A stretch of DNA of 64,000 bases from Haliangium sp050303215 (GTDB taxonomy: Bacteria > Myxococcota_A > Polyangia > Haliangiales > Haliangiaceae), in assembly GCF_050303215.1 (NCBI RefSeq), contig NZ_JBNLBH010000051.1:6757-70756 (forward strand). The letters are read 5' to 3'. Numbering within the stretch: the stretch's first letter is position 1; the number at the start of each line of letters is the position of its first letter. Made by a program: the position numbers and the translations under genes. Of the stretch, positions 1-10,352 are shown in pieces. A model generated the notes under the pieces. It saw nothing but the letters and a program-made list of their open reading frames with translations, did no database searches and was not told the DNA's origin.

Positions 1-1
1 G

Positions 2-1764
<1,763 letters not shown>

Positions 1765-1774
<10 letters not shown>

Positions 1775-2772
1775 GGCCCGGGGACGTCTCCGCCCCCCAC
1801 CGCCCCCGGCTCACTGGGCTCGGCCGGGGCGAGGACCGAGGACTCGCCGGAGGGCGGACGGTCCAAGGCCAGCACCAACGCCCCGGGCAAGCTGGCGACC
1901 AGGGCCACCGCGCCGTACAGCACCGCCGCGGCCAGGGCCTCACCACCGTCGCGCCCGGCCATGCCCCACAGCGCCACCGCCGCGGCCTCGCGCAGGCCCC
2001 AGCCGCCATACGAGATCGGGATGGAGATCGCCAGCAACACCCCCGGCACCAAGGCCAACAGCTCCAGCACCGACAGCGATGCGCCCAGCGCCCGCACCGC
2101 GCAGTAGAAGCCCCCCATGCAGGTGCCGGTGACGGCCGCGCCGAGCGCGATCTGGATCGCGGCCTCGCGGGGCGCGAACAGGACCCGCCCGAGGTCGCGC
2201 GTGAAGCGCTCGATGACCCCACCGGTGCGGCGCGCGAGCATCACCAGCCCGGCCAGCCCGGCCACGACCACGACCAACACACCGACCAGGGGCAGCCAGG
2301 TGCGCACCGTCGGCATCGCCCCCGGCAGCCGTGACCACAGCATCATACTGGTGACCGCGAGCAGACTCACGACCAGGACGTTGGACACGCGTTCGATGAT
2401 CACCGTGCGCACCGCCGACCCGACCCCACCCTGGCGCTCGCGCACGGCCCGACGACCGTGGCGCCAGGCCCGCACCGCGTCGCCGGCCATACCGCTGGGC
2501 AGCACCTGGTTGAGAAACAGCGCCAGGTACAGCTCGCGCACGGCCACCCCCAGCCCGACCTCGACCCCGACGCAGATCGTGGTGTGACGCCAGCGCATCG
2601 CGGCCACCACGGTCCCGGCGCTGACCCAGACCAGGCCCGCCAGCAGCCACGCCGGCTCGGCCCCGGTCAGCCGATCGAGCAGCCCGGCCCCGAGACCGAG
2701 CTGCCACAGCAGCAGCAACAGCGCGGCCGTGACCCCGAGCTGGAGCACGATGCGCGCGCCGCGCGAGATCAT
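1765..2772 (-). CDS. Flippase-like / lysylphosphatidylglycerol synthase TM-domain protein (UPF0104 family)
   Basis: 335 residues with about eight hydrophobic segments. Family hallmarks: LPSGMAGDAVRAWRHGRR in the first third (LPxxxGDxxRA type) and SYGGWGLREAAAVAL near the C-terminus. This fold occurs alone or as the membrane part of MprF and is linked to lipid or lipid-linked sugar flipping; the substrate is unknown here. ATG at 2772 is chosen because the hydrophobic region begins right after it (MISRGARIVLQLG) and an AGAGG lies a few bases upstream. A GTG at 2832 in frame would add 20 residues encoded by a 15-bp tandem repeat and looks less likely. The ATG overlaps the stop of the tiny leader ORF at 2769-2816. 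Confidence 0.8.
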
Positions 2773-2816
2773 CCCTGGCCTCTCATGGCCTGACCTCTCA
2801 TGGCCTGACCTCTCAT
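2769..2816 (-). CDS. Possible 15-residue leader peptide built from three start-codon repeats
   Basis: A micro-ORF reading MRGQAMRGQAMRGQG whose TGA overlaps the ATG of the flippase-like gene in an ATGA arrangement. It is encoded by the 15-bp tandem repeat; each unit carries AGAGG about 8 bases before the next ATG, so each unit is a potential Shine-Dalgarno plus start module. Translational coupling or a multi-entry leader is inference; the peptide has no known homologue that I recognise and may not be expressed. Confidence 0.3.
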   Translation of the reverse strand: MRGQAMRGQAMRGQG

Positions 2817-2820
2817 GGCC
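2781..2820. repeat. 15-bp tandem repeat, 2.7 copies
   Basis: Unit TCTCATGGCCTGACC on the + strand at 2781, 2796 and (partial) 2811. It lies in the 5' region of the flippase-like gene; copy-number change would alter the number of potential start sites. Confidence 0.9.
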
Positions 2821-2893
2821 CAGTTGTAGCACCGGGCCGGGACCAGGTCACTGCCGCAGCCACCCGGCCGCGCGATTCGGGCCACGCTCGCGC

Positions 2894-5473
2894 CTACTCG
2901 CGGTACAGCACCGTCACCGCCGTGCCCTCGGCGATCACCGAGCCGCTCACCGCCCGACCGTTGCCGGCACCGGGATCGGACCGCTCCATCGCCACCTTCC
3001 ACTCCCCCGGCGGCAGGGCAAAGCTGTAGTTGTCGGCGTTGTTGTAGATGACGATGATCTCGGACCACGAGTCGCCGTTGGCGGCGGCGTCGATATCGTG
3101 CACGACCACACCGTAGCGGGGCCGGGTGGTGGTCACGTGGCGATCGATCTCGTCCCAGGTGTTGAAGCGCAGCCCGGGGTGGGCCTTGCGCAGAGCGATG
3201 ACGTCGCGGTAGTAGGCGAACACGTCGGCGTTGTCGAGCTTCCACTGCCAGCGGTACTTGTTGACCTCGTCGCCGGCGTTGTAGCTGTTGTGCTCGCCTT
3301 GCTTGTCGCGCAGGAGCTCGACCCCGCCGTGCAGGAAGGGAACGCCTTGGCTGGTGAGCACGATCCCGTTGGCGAACATCTGGATGCGGCGCAGGTAGGC
3401 GCTGCTCCGGGCTACCCCGTTGCCGTCGGCCCAGAACAGAATCTTGTCGCGCAGGGTCAGGTTGTCGTGGGCCGAGACGTAGTTGATGCTCTGCTCGGGG
3501 TCGGCCGCGAACATGGAGTCCCAGGTGTCGATAGCGGCGTTGGGGTCGTTGGCGTAGCGGATGCCGCCCCGGCTGCCGACCTCGATGCGCCAGGTGTCGG
3601 GGAAGCCGCCGAAGGCGTAACAGTCGCCGGGGTTGCAGCCGCCGCTGTCGTTCTGGCCCTTGATGGCCTCGCGGAACTTGGGGTTGAACACGCCCACGCG
3701 GGCGTCGCCGATGCGGGCGATGGTGCCCAGCCGGACCCGGTCGAGCTCGCGCGGATCGGAGGCGTAGCCGTTCCAGGGCTCGCCGTACAGGAGCAGGGTG
3801 CGGTCGGGGAAGACCGCGTTGAGGTGACGGCCCCAGTCGCCGACGTCGTCGTAGTCGAAGATGCCGATCAGGTCGAAGCGGAACCCGTCGAGGTTGTACT
3901 CGCGCACCCAATACTCCAGCGAGTCGCGGATCATGCGGCTCACCATGGGCACGTTGGCGTCGATGGAGTTGCCCGTGCCCGACAGGTCCGTGGGGGTGTA
4001 GTACCGGCCCGAGATGGGCTCGAACATCTCCTTGGCGTAGGTGTGGTTGTAGACCACGTCCATGATCACCCGGATGCCGGCCTTGTGCAGCTCGTCGACC
4101 ATGCGCTTGAGCTCGCGGGCGCGGTTCTCGTAGTCGAAGGGCGTGAGCGAGTAGCGCTCTTCGGGCACGTTGTAGTTGCGCGGGTCGTAGCCCCAGTTGT
4201 AGCAGCTCTGATCGGCGACGTTGGCGCAGCTCGCAAAGTCGTAAAAGGGCAGGATCTGGACGTGGGTGACGCCGAGCTCGACCAGGTGGTCGATGCCGGT
4301 GGCCACGCCCTGGTAGCGAGTCCCCGGCTCGACCAGGCCGAGGAACTTGCCACGCAGCTCGGGCGACACCCCGCTGCTGTCGTCGATGGTGAAGTCGCGC
4401 ACGTGCAGCTCGTAGATGACGGCGTCCTCGCGCTCGACCTGAGCCGGCCGCGGCGACCAGCCCTCGGCCAGCTCGGTCCGGCTCATGTCCATGACGATGT
4501 TGGTGTTGGTGTTGGGCTCGACCATCTTGCCGTAGGGGTCGCGCACGCTCACGCCGTCGACCACGAACTGGTACGGCTTCAGGTGGTGGTCACCGGGCAC
4601 GTAGAGCGCGTACACGTCGGTGTAGCCGTCGCGGTCGGGCGCGCGCTCGAGCTGGTGCTCGTCCCCGTCCAGGCGCACGCGCACGTCGCCGTGGTCCGGC
4701 GACCAGATGGCGAAGGTCGTGCCTTCGGGCGTGTACTCGGCGCCCAGGGTGGTGTACGCGGCACCGTCTCCCGGGTCGCCCGGATCGCCGCCGCCGACGA
4801 CGGTCGCCGTGATCTGCTTGCTGCCCGCGTCGAAGCAGATCTGGTAGCGGGTGTCGGCGCTGACCGCGTAGTCCTGGGCCGGGTAGTTCTCGCTCCAGTC
4901 GCCGTAGTGATCGATCTTGAAGCGCGGGCCGCCATTGCCGTCACCGCCGCCGAAGTCTTGGATCGTGCAGAAGACGACCCCGTCGTCGGAGTCCATGGCG
5001 GTCGCGCCCCAGCCGTTGGGGGTGCCGCGGAAGTACCAGGTGTCGCCGCCGCCGCCGCAGCCCGCCACCGGGCTGACCTCGATCTGCTTGCTGGCGGCAT
5101 CGAAGCGGACGAGGTAGGTGCCGACGGCGACGGAGTAGTCTTGGGCGGGGTAGTTTTCGGACCAGTCGCCAAAGCGATCGATCTTGAAGCGCGGGCCGCC
5201 GCTTTCGTCACCGCCGAGGAACGATTGGCAGGTCTCGTAGACGCTGCCCCCTTGGGACGCCAGGGCCTCGAGCCCCCAACCGTTGGGGGTGCCGCGGAAG
5301 TACCACTCGTCGCCGGCCTTGTCGGTCCCGGCGGCCCCAGCGGCCCCAGCGGCAAGCTCGCCCAGCTCGTCGGCCGCGCAGCCGCAGCCGAGCGTGGCCA
5401 CTGCGATCAGGCCGCTCGCGACCAGCGAACTCGCCAGCCTATGCATCGACACGTCGATTCGATCTCGCAACAT
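2894..5473 (-). CDS. pulA: Secreted (lipoprotein) type I pullulanase, GH13, with duplicated N-terminal modules
   Basis: 859 residues, predicted to hydrolyse alpha-1,6 bonds of pullulan/starch outside the cytoplasm. Layout: signal peptide with lipobox-like ATLGCG; two near-identical ~90-residue modules each starting WYFRGTPNGWG and containing GPRFKID..GDWSENYPAQDY (probable starch-binding/X25-like modules); a CBM48-like domain (LGAEYTPEGTTFAIWSP); then GH13. Seen in GH13: the pullulanase signature YNWGYDPRNYNVPE, VIMDVVYNHTY, nucleophile Asp in DGFRFDLIG, acid/base Glu in LYGEPWNG and the third acid in YVSAHDN. All key residues are present. ATG at 5473 is chosen over one 28 codons upstream because GGAGAG sits 7 bases before it. 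Transcribed divergently from the 5860 gene. Confidence 0.9.
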   Translation of the reverse strand: MLRDRIDVSMHRLASSLVASGLIAVATLGCGCAADELGELAAGAAGAAGTDKAGDEWYFRGTPNGWGLEALASQGGSVYETCQSFLGGDESGGPRFKIDRFGDWSENYPAQDYSVAVGTYLVRFDAASKQIEVSPVAGCGGGGDTWYFRGTPNGWGATAMDSDDGVVFCTIQDFGGGDGNGGPRFKIDHYGDWSENYPAQDYAVSADTRYQICFDAGSKQITATVVGGGDPGDPGDGAAYTTLGAEYTPEGTTFAIWSPDHGDVRVRLDGDEHQLERAPDRDGYTDVYALYVPGDHHLKPYQFVVDGVSVRDPYGKMVEPNTNTNIVMDMSRTELAEGWSPRPAQVEREDAVIYELHVRDFTIDDSSGVSPELRGKFLGLVEPGTRYQGVATGIDHLVELGVTHVQILPFYDFASCANVADQSCYNWGYDPRNYNVPEERYSLTPFDYENRARELKRMVDELHKAGIRVIMDVVYNHTYAKEMFEPISGRYYTPTDLSGTGNSIDANVPMVSRMIRDSLEYWVREYNLDGFRFDLIGIFDYDDVGDWGRHLNAVFPDRTLLLYGEPWNGYASDPRELDRVRLGTIARIGDARVGVFNPKFREAIKGQNDSGGCNPGDCYAFGGFPDTWRIEVGSRGGIRYANDPNAAIDTWDSMFAADPEQSINYVSAHDNLTLRDKILFWADGNGVARSSAYLRRIQMFANGIVLTSQGVPFLHGGVELLRDKQGEHNSYNAGDEVNKYRWQWKLDNADVFAYYRDVIALRKAHPGLRFNTWDEIDRHVTTTRPRYGVVVHDIDAAANGDSWSEIIVIYNNADNYSFALPPGEWKVAMERSDPGAGNGRAVSGSVIAEGTAVTVLYRE

Positions 5474-5547
5474 GGTTTTGCTCTCCGTGCTCGTGCGGCC
5501 ACGGCGTGGACGCATCATCAGCTCTGCTACAGAAGGTTCGGGACCTA

Positions 5548-5595
5548 GCTCAAGCAATCACCTTGCCAGCTCAACAGAGCCCGAAACCCGCTCAA
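5548..5595 (-). promoter_or_regulatory. Three GCTCAA hexamers spaced exactly 21 bp apart upstream of pulA
   Basis: GCTCAA occurs at 5548, 5569 and 5590 (TTGAGC on the pulA strand), 75-122 bp before the pulA start. A 21-bp period equals two helical turns, as expected for a regulator binding one DNA face. The regulator is unknown. Confidence 0.35.
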
Positions 5596-5825
5596 AGCCC
5601 GTGAAATCACACCCCCGATGGATGTGAGCTCGTTGCCTACCCCAACGCACCAAAGCTGCCGTTGCGATCGGCAACACCGCGGGCTCGAGCCGCGCGAGCA
5701 GCCTGGCCAGGCTGACGACGATCACCGCGAACGAGCGTCCGCTCGATCCGATACTCCTGCGGCGACGCACGCGCGACCGAATACGTTCATTGGGGGGTTG
5801 GTCTCGTGGTCTCGGGGGCGAGCCA

Positions 5826-5853
5826 TTGAGATCGCCACGACGGTCCATATAAT
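5826..5853 (+). promoter_or_regulatory. Sigma70-type promoter, predicted leaderless transcript
   Basis: TTGAGA at 5826-5831, 16-bp spacer, perfect TATAAT at 5848-5853. Transcription would start about 7 bases later, at or next to the GTG at 5860, so the mRNA would have essentially no 5' UTR. This matches the absence of a Shine-Dalgarno sequence. Confidence 0.6.
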
Positions 5854-5859
5854 CCGTCG

Positions 5860-8691
5860 GTGCGCGCGCACCTCCACCGGCGGCTGGCCGCGGTTCGTGG
5901 CCACGCCCGGACCCAGCGAGCCAAGCTCCAGGCCGCGTTCGCGGACGCGCGGCACGCGGGACAGCGGACCTGGCACGAACTTGGGACGAGCGGACGTCGC
6001 GCGGCCGGCGTGATCGCAGCAGCGGTGGCGGCGTCAGCGCTCACCGCCTGGCTGTTCCCAGACACGGTCGCCGCCGGCGTGGCCTCGATCGCGCTGGTGA
6101 TGGCGCTGGGGGCTGGGGCGGCAGGGGCCGCGCCGGTCTGCCCGCGCTCGATTCCGCGCTGGCTGTCGGCGGTCCTGCTCACTGCGCTCGTCGCCGCCGC
6201 CGGCGCGATCATCTACTGCTCGTCCTGGAGCAATCCCGGCTGGCGCAACTTCGACTGGGGTCCGCACCATGCCAACCTGGCCCACATGCTCGAAGGCCTG
6301 CGCGCCGGTCACATCCCGCGCTGGGAGCACAGCGTATCGAGCGGCGACGCCAGCTACGAGCTCTATCCATTCCTGCCCTACTACTTGGCTGCGCGTGCGG
6401 CGCAGCTCACGGACGCCACGGATCTCACCCTGGTGCTCATCCGCTCTGCCATCGTCATCCACGTCCTGGGAGCCATCGGTGGCGCGCTCTTGGCCCGCCG
6501 ACTGATGCCGTGGCCGGCCGCGCTCGTCGTCGGTCTGGCCTTGCTCGTCGACGTCGGCTCGACCCACAGCGGCGGCGGCGACGGGCTCTTCCTGATGGGC
6601 GTGTCCCACAGCGCGCTGGCCAACGCGGTGTGGCCGGTGGTGCTCATCGCCACCCTCGACGCGCTCGAGCGGCCTCGCCTGGGGGCGTCGATCCGCATCT
6701 GGCTGGGGGTGCCCTTCGTGGTTGCCTGTCACCCCCTCGGTGTAGTCCTGGCAATCGCGACCGCGCTCGCGCTGGTCCTGGTGGCCCTACTGGCTCGCGA
6801 TCTCCCCCCGCGTCGGGCCCTCTTCGCCCTCGCTCACGTCGTCGTCGGGATCGCGCTCGCGGCCGTGTTTTGGGCCCCATTCGGCGCCCGCCTGATGCTT
6901 CATGGGATCCACTTCGCCACGCCGGCCGAGTCACCGTGGCAGCTCTTTGCGCAGTTCATGAACGGGTCTCTGGTGGAGACCAGCTTCGTCCCCCTCGTCG
7001 TCGCCGGCGTCGTCGGGGCCCTGATCGCCCTGCTCTCGCGCCGAGCCGCCCCGACCCTGCTCGGCGCCTTCGTCGCCATCTTTCTCGTCGGACTGGCCGA
7101 TCAAGTCTACTTGCTCTTGGACCTGACCCCGTCCCCGGAGCTAGCCCGGTTCTCAGTGATGCGACTGCGCTCGGCCGCCAAGATCGCGCTGTACGTGTGC
7201 GGCATGTACGTGACCACGCTGCTGCTGCGCGAGCTCGCGTCGCGCTGGCGGGGGCGGGCGCGGCTACTCCTGGGCGCGGTGGTGGCGGTGCTCGCGCTGG
7301 GCGCGGTGCGAGGCGCCGCGCCATTCATGGATCGGCACCGCGTCGTCATCGACGAGCTGTCCGCTCAGATGATCCCGGATCCGGAGGGCATGAAGCAGCT
7401 CGTGACCTGGGCCCGCGAGCAGATGCGCGACATGACGCCCGCGCGCTTCGGCCGGCTGCTGCACGAGAACGGTCGCTGGCACAACGTCTACCACCTCAAC
7501 GCCGAGACCGGACTGCCCACCTTGTGGGTTGGTGGGAGCTCGGCGCTGTTCCTGCGCGAGCGGATCGAAGACACCTCGCCGGCGAGCTTGCGGCGCTTCA
7601 ACGTGCGCTGGGTGATGCATCAAGGCAAACCGCCCAAACTGGGTGACCCGGCGACCGAGCGCCGCTTCGGCAGCTACATCGTGCGTGAATTGCCCGACTG
7701 GGACGGACGCTTCGCGCGAGTCGAACGGGGCCGCGGCGAGGCCGTGGTCACCCGACTGGACGACGAGCACATCGAGGTCGAGCTGCGCGGCACCGACGAG
7801 CCCGCGCTGGTGGTGCTGGGCATGGGCTACTACCCCCGCTGGCAAGCTCGGCACGAACAGCGCGGGCTGCTGCCCGTGTACGCCACCCCGACCATCCCCG
7901 GTGGTCGGCTGCGCGCCGTGGCGGCCTGGTTGCCGCCGGGCAGGACCAGCTTTCGACCCACCGGGGCGCTGCCCTCGGACGGCCGGGGCCGGGGCGTCGC
8001 CGGGCTGGCCGCGGTCCTGGCCGTGGCCATGGTCGTGCTGTGGTCGTGGGGGCGTACTCGGCGCCGGGCGCTGCGCGTGATGGCCCGAGGCAGCTCCCGG
8101 CTGCGCGCCGCCGGCCGCGGTCTGGCTGTCGGCGCGGTCGCGCTGGGGACGCTGGGGCTGGTGCTGGCGGGCGCGCTCGGCTCGCGCCGACCAGCGCCGG
8201 CGCTGCAGCTCGGCAACGGACTGTGGGGCGCCGCCAAAGTGGAGGCACGCGCGCCGGACACCCCCTGGACCCACTGCTCGTACTCCTGGATGCGCGGCGG
8301 CTACCGCTGCCCCCAAGTGTTGATTCACGACGCCACCGGCGCCCTCCTCAACGACGCGCCCCCCAGCACACCGTTCGCCGTGCCCGTCATCGCGGTGTCC
8401 CCCGACGACGAAGAGCAGATCGAGTTTCGCATCGAGCTCGAGGCCCGCCTCGCCGGTGCGTACTGGGGCGCGTCCGCAGGTGGCAAGACCACCGTGGCGC
8501 TGGACGGCGGCGCGACGCTCACGCTCGCGGGCCGACGCGAGCACGCTTTCGCGCCGGCCGAGGAGCCCCGAACGCTGATATTGACCGGTCGTACGAAGCC
8601 CAAGGGACTCCAGTTCACGCTGGTACGGCGCACGCGCCTGGAGCCGGATCGCGCCTATCCGGCCCCGCCCGAGTCCCCACCGTGGCGGTGA
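5860..8691 (+). CDS. Large polytopic membrane protein, GT-C/YfhO-like
   Basis: 943 residues. A basic N-terminus is followed by about ten hydrophobic segments up to residue ~490. A soluble part follows (~490-700), then two more membrane segments near 712-730 and 752-772 (GVAGLAAVLAVAMVVLWSWG; GLAVGAVALGTLGLVLAG) and a C-terminal soluble domain. The first outer loop after the second membrane segment contains NFDWGPHHANL and GHIPRWEHSVSSGD, resembling the catalytic-loop region of YfhO/GT-C sugar-transferring membrane proteins. I infer a lipid-linked glycosyltransferase or glycan-modifying role without a defined substrate. The GTG start is supported by a promoter that places transcription start on it. 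It lies 195 bp upstream of another GT-C-like gene, so the two may act on one envelope glycan. Confidence 0.6.
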   Translation: MRAHLHRRLAAVRGHARTQRAKLQAAFADARHAGQRTWHELGTSGRRAAGVIAAAVAASALTAWLFPDTVAAGVASIALVMALGAGAAGAAPVCPRSIPRWLSAVLLTALVAAAGAIIYCSSWSNPGWRNFDWGPHHANLAHMLEGLRAGHIPRWEHSVSSGDASYELYPFLPYYLAARAAQLTDATDLTLVLIRSAIVIHVLGAIGGALLARRLMPWPAALVVGLALLVDVGSTHSGGGDGLFLMGVSHSALANAVWPVVLIATLDALERPRLGASIRIWLGVPFVVACHPLGVVLAIATALALVLVALLARDLPPRRALFALAHVVVGIALAAVFWAPFGARLMLHGIHFATPAESPWQLFAQFMNGSLVETSFVPLVVAGVVGALIALLSRRAAPTLLGAFVAIFLVGLADQVYLLLDLTPSPELARFSVMRLRSAAKIALYVCGMYVTTLLLRELASRWRGRARLLLGAVVAVLALGAVRGAAPFMDRHRVVIDELSAQMIPDPEGMKQLVTWAREQMRDMTPARFGRLLHENGRWHNVYHLNAETGLPTLWVGGSSALFLRERIEDTSPASLRRFNVRWVMHQGKPPKLGDPATERRFGSYIVRELPDWDGRFARVERGRGEAVVTRLDDEHIEVELRGTDEPALVVLGMGYYPRWQARHEQRGLLPVYATPTIPGGRLRAVAAWLPPGRTSFRPTGALPSDGRGRGVAGLAAVLAVAMVVLWSWGRTRRRALRVMARGSSRLRAAGRGLAVGAVALGTLGLVLAGALGSRRPAPALQLGNGLWGAAKVEARAPDTPWTHCSYSWMRGGYRCPQVLIHDATGALLNDAPPSTPFAVPVIAVSPDDEEQIEFRIELEARLAGAYWGASAGGKTTVALDGGATLTLAGRREHAFAPAEEPRTLILTGRTKPKGLQFTLVRRTRLEPDRAYPAPPESPPWR

Positions 8692-8788
8692 GTCGACGCC
8701 GGAGCGCACGTGCACGCGCCGATGCCGCCGCGCTGCCGTCACCTAGCCATGCCCGCGGCGCACCGTCGCCCCCATCCGCGGGATGGTC

Positions 8789-8797
8789 TATTATACT
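8789..8797 (+). promoter_or_regulatory. Possible -10 element upstream of the 8887 gene
   Basis: Overlapping TATTAT and TATACT, each one mismatch from TATAAT, in otherwise GC-rich DNA 90 bp before the start. No convincing -35 box is visible. Confidence 0.3.
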
Positions 8798-8886
8798 GCC
8801 CCCGCCGCGAGCCGGATTCGCCCATCCACGGGCAACCCGGGCGGCGCCGCAGGCGGCCGCCGCGCCTCCGCCGCGGGGAGTCAACG

Positions 8887-10329
8887 ATGAGAGCCTTGCG
8901 CCCCTACCTCGTCTTCACGATCGTGTTCATCGTCTCCCGGGTCGGCTTCTACGCCGCCGGGCTGCGGTTCTCGACCGAGCACGTGGGCGAGATGATGCAC
9001 TTCCTGCCCCCGAGCTTGCTTCAGGACGACCTGGCCCGCTCGCTGCTGTACATGCACAGCCAGCCGCCGCTCATGTCGGTCTTCATGGGCCTGACCATGA
9101 AGCTGTTCCCGGGCCACTACGAGTTCGCCTTTGCGAGCGTATTCGCCCTCATCGGCCTGGGCTTCGGGTGGATCCAGATGGCCCTGTTCGAGCGCCTCCG
9201 CTTCCCTGCCCGGATCGGGCTCGCGGTCGCCTGCGCATACGCGCTCCTGCCCCAGACCGTGGTGTTCGAGCACTACTTCTTCTTCACCCACATCCTCGCC
9301 TTCCTCATGCTGGCCTCGGCGCTCTTGCTCGCGCGCGCGCTCGAGCGCCCCACCGGGCCGCGCTGGCTGAGCTTCTTCCTCCTCATCGCCGTCATCGTCA
9401 ACTTCAAGAGCGCCTTCCACCTGATCTGGATGGTGCTCCTGGGAGTCGCCGCCTTCGTGTGCCTGCCCCGGGTCAAGCATCGGACGGTGGCCGTGGCCCT
9501 CGCCCTCCCGCTGCTCCTGGGCGGGGCCTGGTACGCCAAGAACCTGGTGATGTTCGGGCACTTCCAGAGCTCCTCGTGGATGGGCTTCGCGCTCGCCTTC
9601 AAGTCCTACCGCGGCATCCCGGTCAGCGAACGGCGGCGGCGCGCTCAGCGCGGAGAGCTGGCCCCGGTGACCGCTGCCAACATCTACGGCGGCGTCGACG
9701 AATATGCGCGCGCGCTCGGGGTCGATCTCGCCCGCGACCGCACCGACGTCCCGCTGCTCGAGATGAAGCGAAAAGCCAGCGGACAGCACAACTTCCATCA
9801 TCGCATCTACATCGAGGCCAACCAGGCCATCGCCGCCGAGGCCTGGCGGCTGATCCGCAGTGACCCGGGGCCGTACCTCGAGGACGTGCGCAAGAGCCTG
9901 CGCTACTTTGGCAAACCGGCCACGGACTATCGCCCGGTCAACACCCCCTACCGACAGATCCAACGCTACTGCGACGCGGTGAACACGCTCCTACACGACC
10001 GCTGGGGCGGGTACGGACTGTGCCTGTGGACCCTGATGATGCTGAGCTGCATGGTGTTCATGGTCCCGCGCCTGATCGCGTTCGCGCGCGCGCCGCGGTC
10101 GCAGTCGGTGGAAGACCTGGTCTACATCTACATGGCGCTCACGGCGCTGTACGTATACGTACTCCTGATCTTCCTCGACAGCGGCGAAACCCATCGCCAA
10201 CGCATGGTCGTGGATCCCTTCATCGTGACCTGCTTCGCGCTCGACCTTCGCCGGCTGTGGCGCCGGCGGGCTCGACGCCGGGCGCCCGCTCAGACCAGCG
10301 ACAGCGCCCCCGAGCCCAGCCCGACCTGA
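8887..10329 (+). CDS. Polytopic membrane protein, probable GT-C (PMT-like) glycosyltransferase
   Basis: 480 residues with 10 or more hydrophobic helices. After the first membrane segment the loop contains LLYMHSQPPLMSVFMGL, resembling the HPPL loop motif of PMT/ArnT-type dolichyl- or polyprenyl-phosphate sugar transferases. A soluble loop (SYRGIPVSERRRRAQRGELAP to about residue 340) interrupts the helices. The start at 8887 has GGGGAG six bases upstream; an earlier in-frame ATG at 8710 would add an Arg/Pro-rich tail and is rejected. Function is inferred from topology and the loop motif only. It ends convergently with the kinase gene, 18 bp apart. Confidence 0.6.
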   Translation: MRALRPYLVFTIVFIVSRVGFYAAGLRFSTEHVGEMMHFLPPSLLQDDLARSLLYMHSQPPLMSVFMGLTMKLFPGHYEFAFASVFALIGLGFGWIQMALFERLRFPARIGLAVACAYALLPQTVVFEHYFFFTHILAFLMLASALLLARALERPTGPRWLSFFLLIAVIVNFKSAFHLIWMVLLGVAAFVCLPRVKHRTVAVALALPLLLGGAWYAKNLVMFGHFQSSSWMGFALAFKSYRGIPVSERRRRAQRGELAPVTAANIYGGVDEYARALGVDLARDRTDVPLLEMKRKASGQHNFHHRIYIEANQAIAAEAWRLIRSDPGPYLEDVRKSLRYFGKPATDYRPVNTPYRQIQRYCDAVNTLLHDRWGGYGLCLWTLMMLSCMVFMVPRLIAFARAPRSQSVEDLVYIYMALTALYVYVLLIFLDSGETHRQRMVVDPFIVTCFALDLRRLWRRRARRRAPAQTSDSAPEPSPT

Positions 10330-10352
10330 GTCGCGCTCGAGCGAGACTCAGG
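10325..10352. terminator. Bidirectional stem-loop spanning both stop codons
   Basis: Arms CCTGAGTC (10325-10332) and GACTCAGG (10345-10352) flank an inner GCTCGAGC palindrome. The TGA of the left gene and the TGA of the right, minus-strand gene each lie inside an arm. There is no U-tract, so this is a putative terminator. Confidence 0.5.

Larger units (their letters stand above)
5474..5859. other. Divergent intergenic region between pulA and the 5860 membrane protein
   Basis: 386 bp without a credible gene. It holds three GCTCAA hexamers phased at 21 bp on the pulA side (5548-5595) and a strong sigma70-like promoter for the right-hand gene at 5826-5853, both listed separately. The rest shows nothing I recognise. 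Confidence 0.6.

Noticed and set aside
2729..5548. 939-codon open frame on the + strand opposite pulA
   Set aside because: Val/Gly/Ala-rich composition with no domains; it is the antisense shadow of a clearly recognisable pullulanase in GC-rich DNA.
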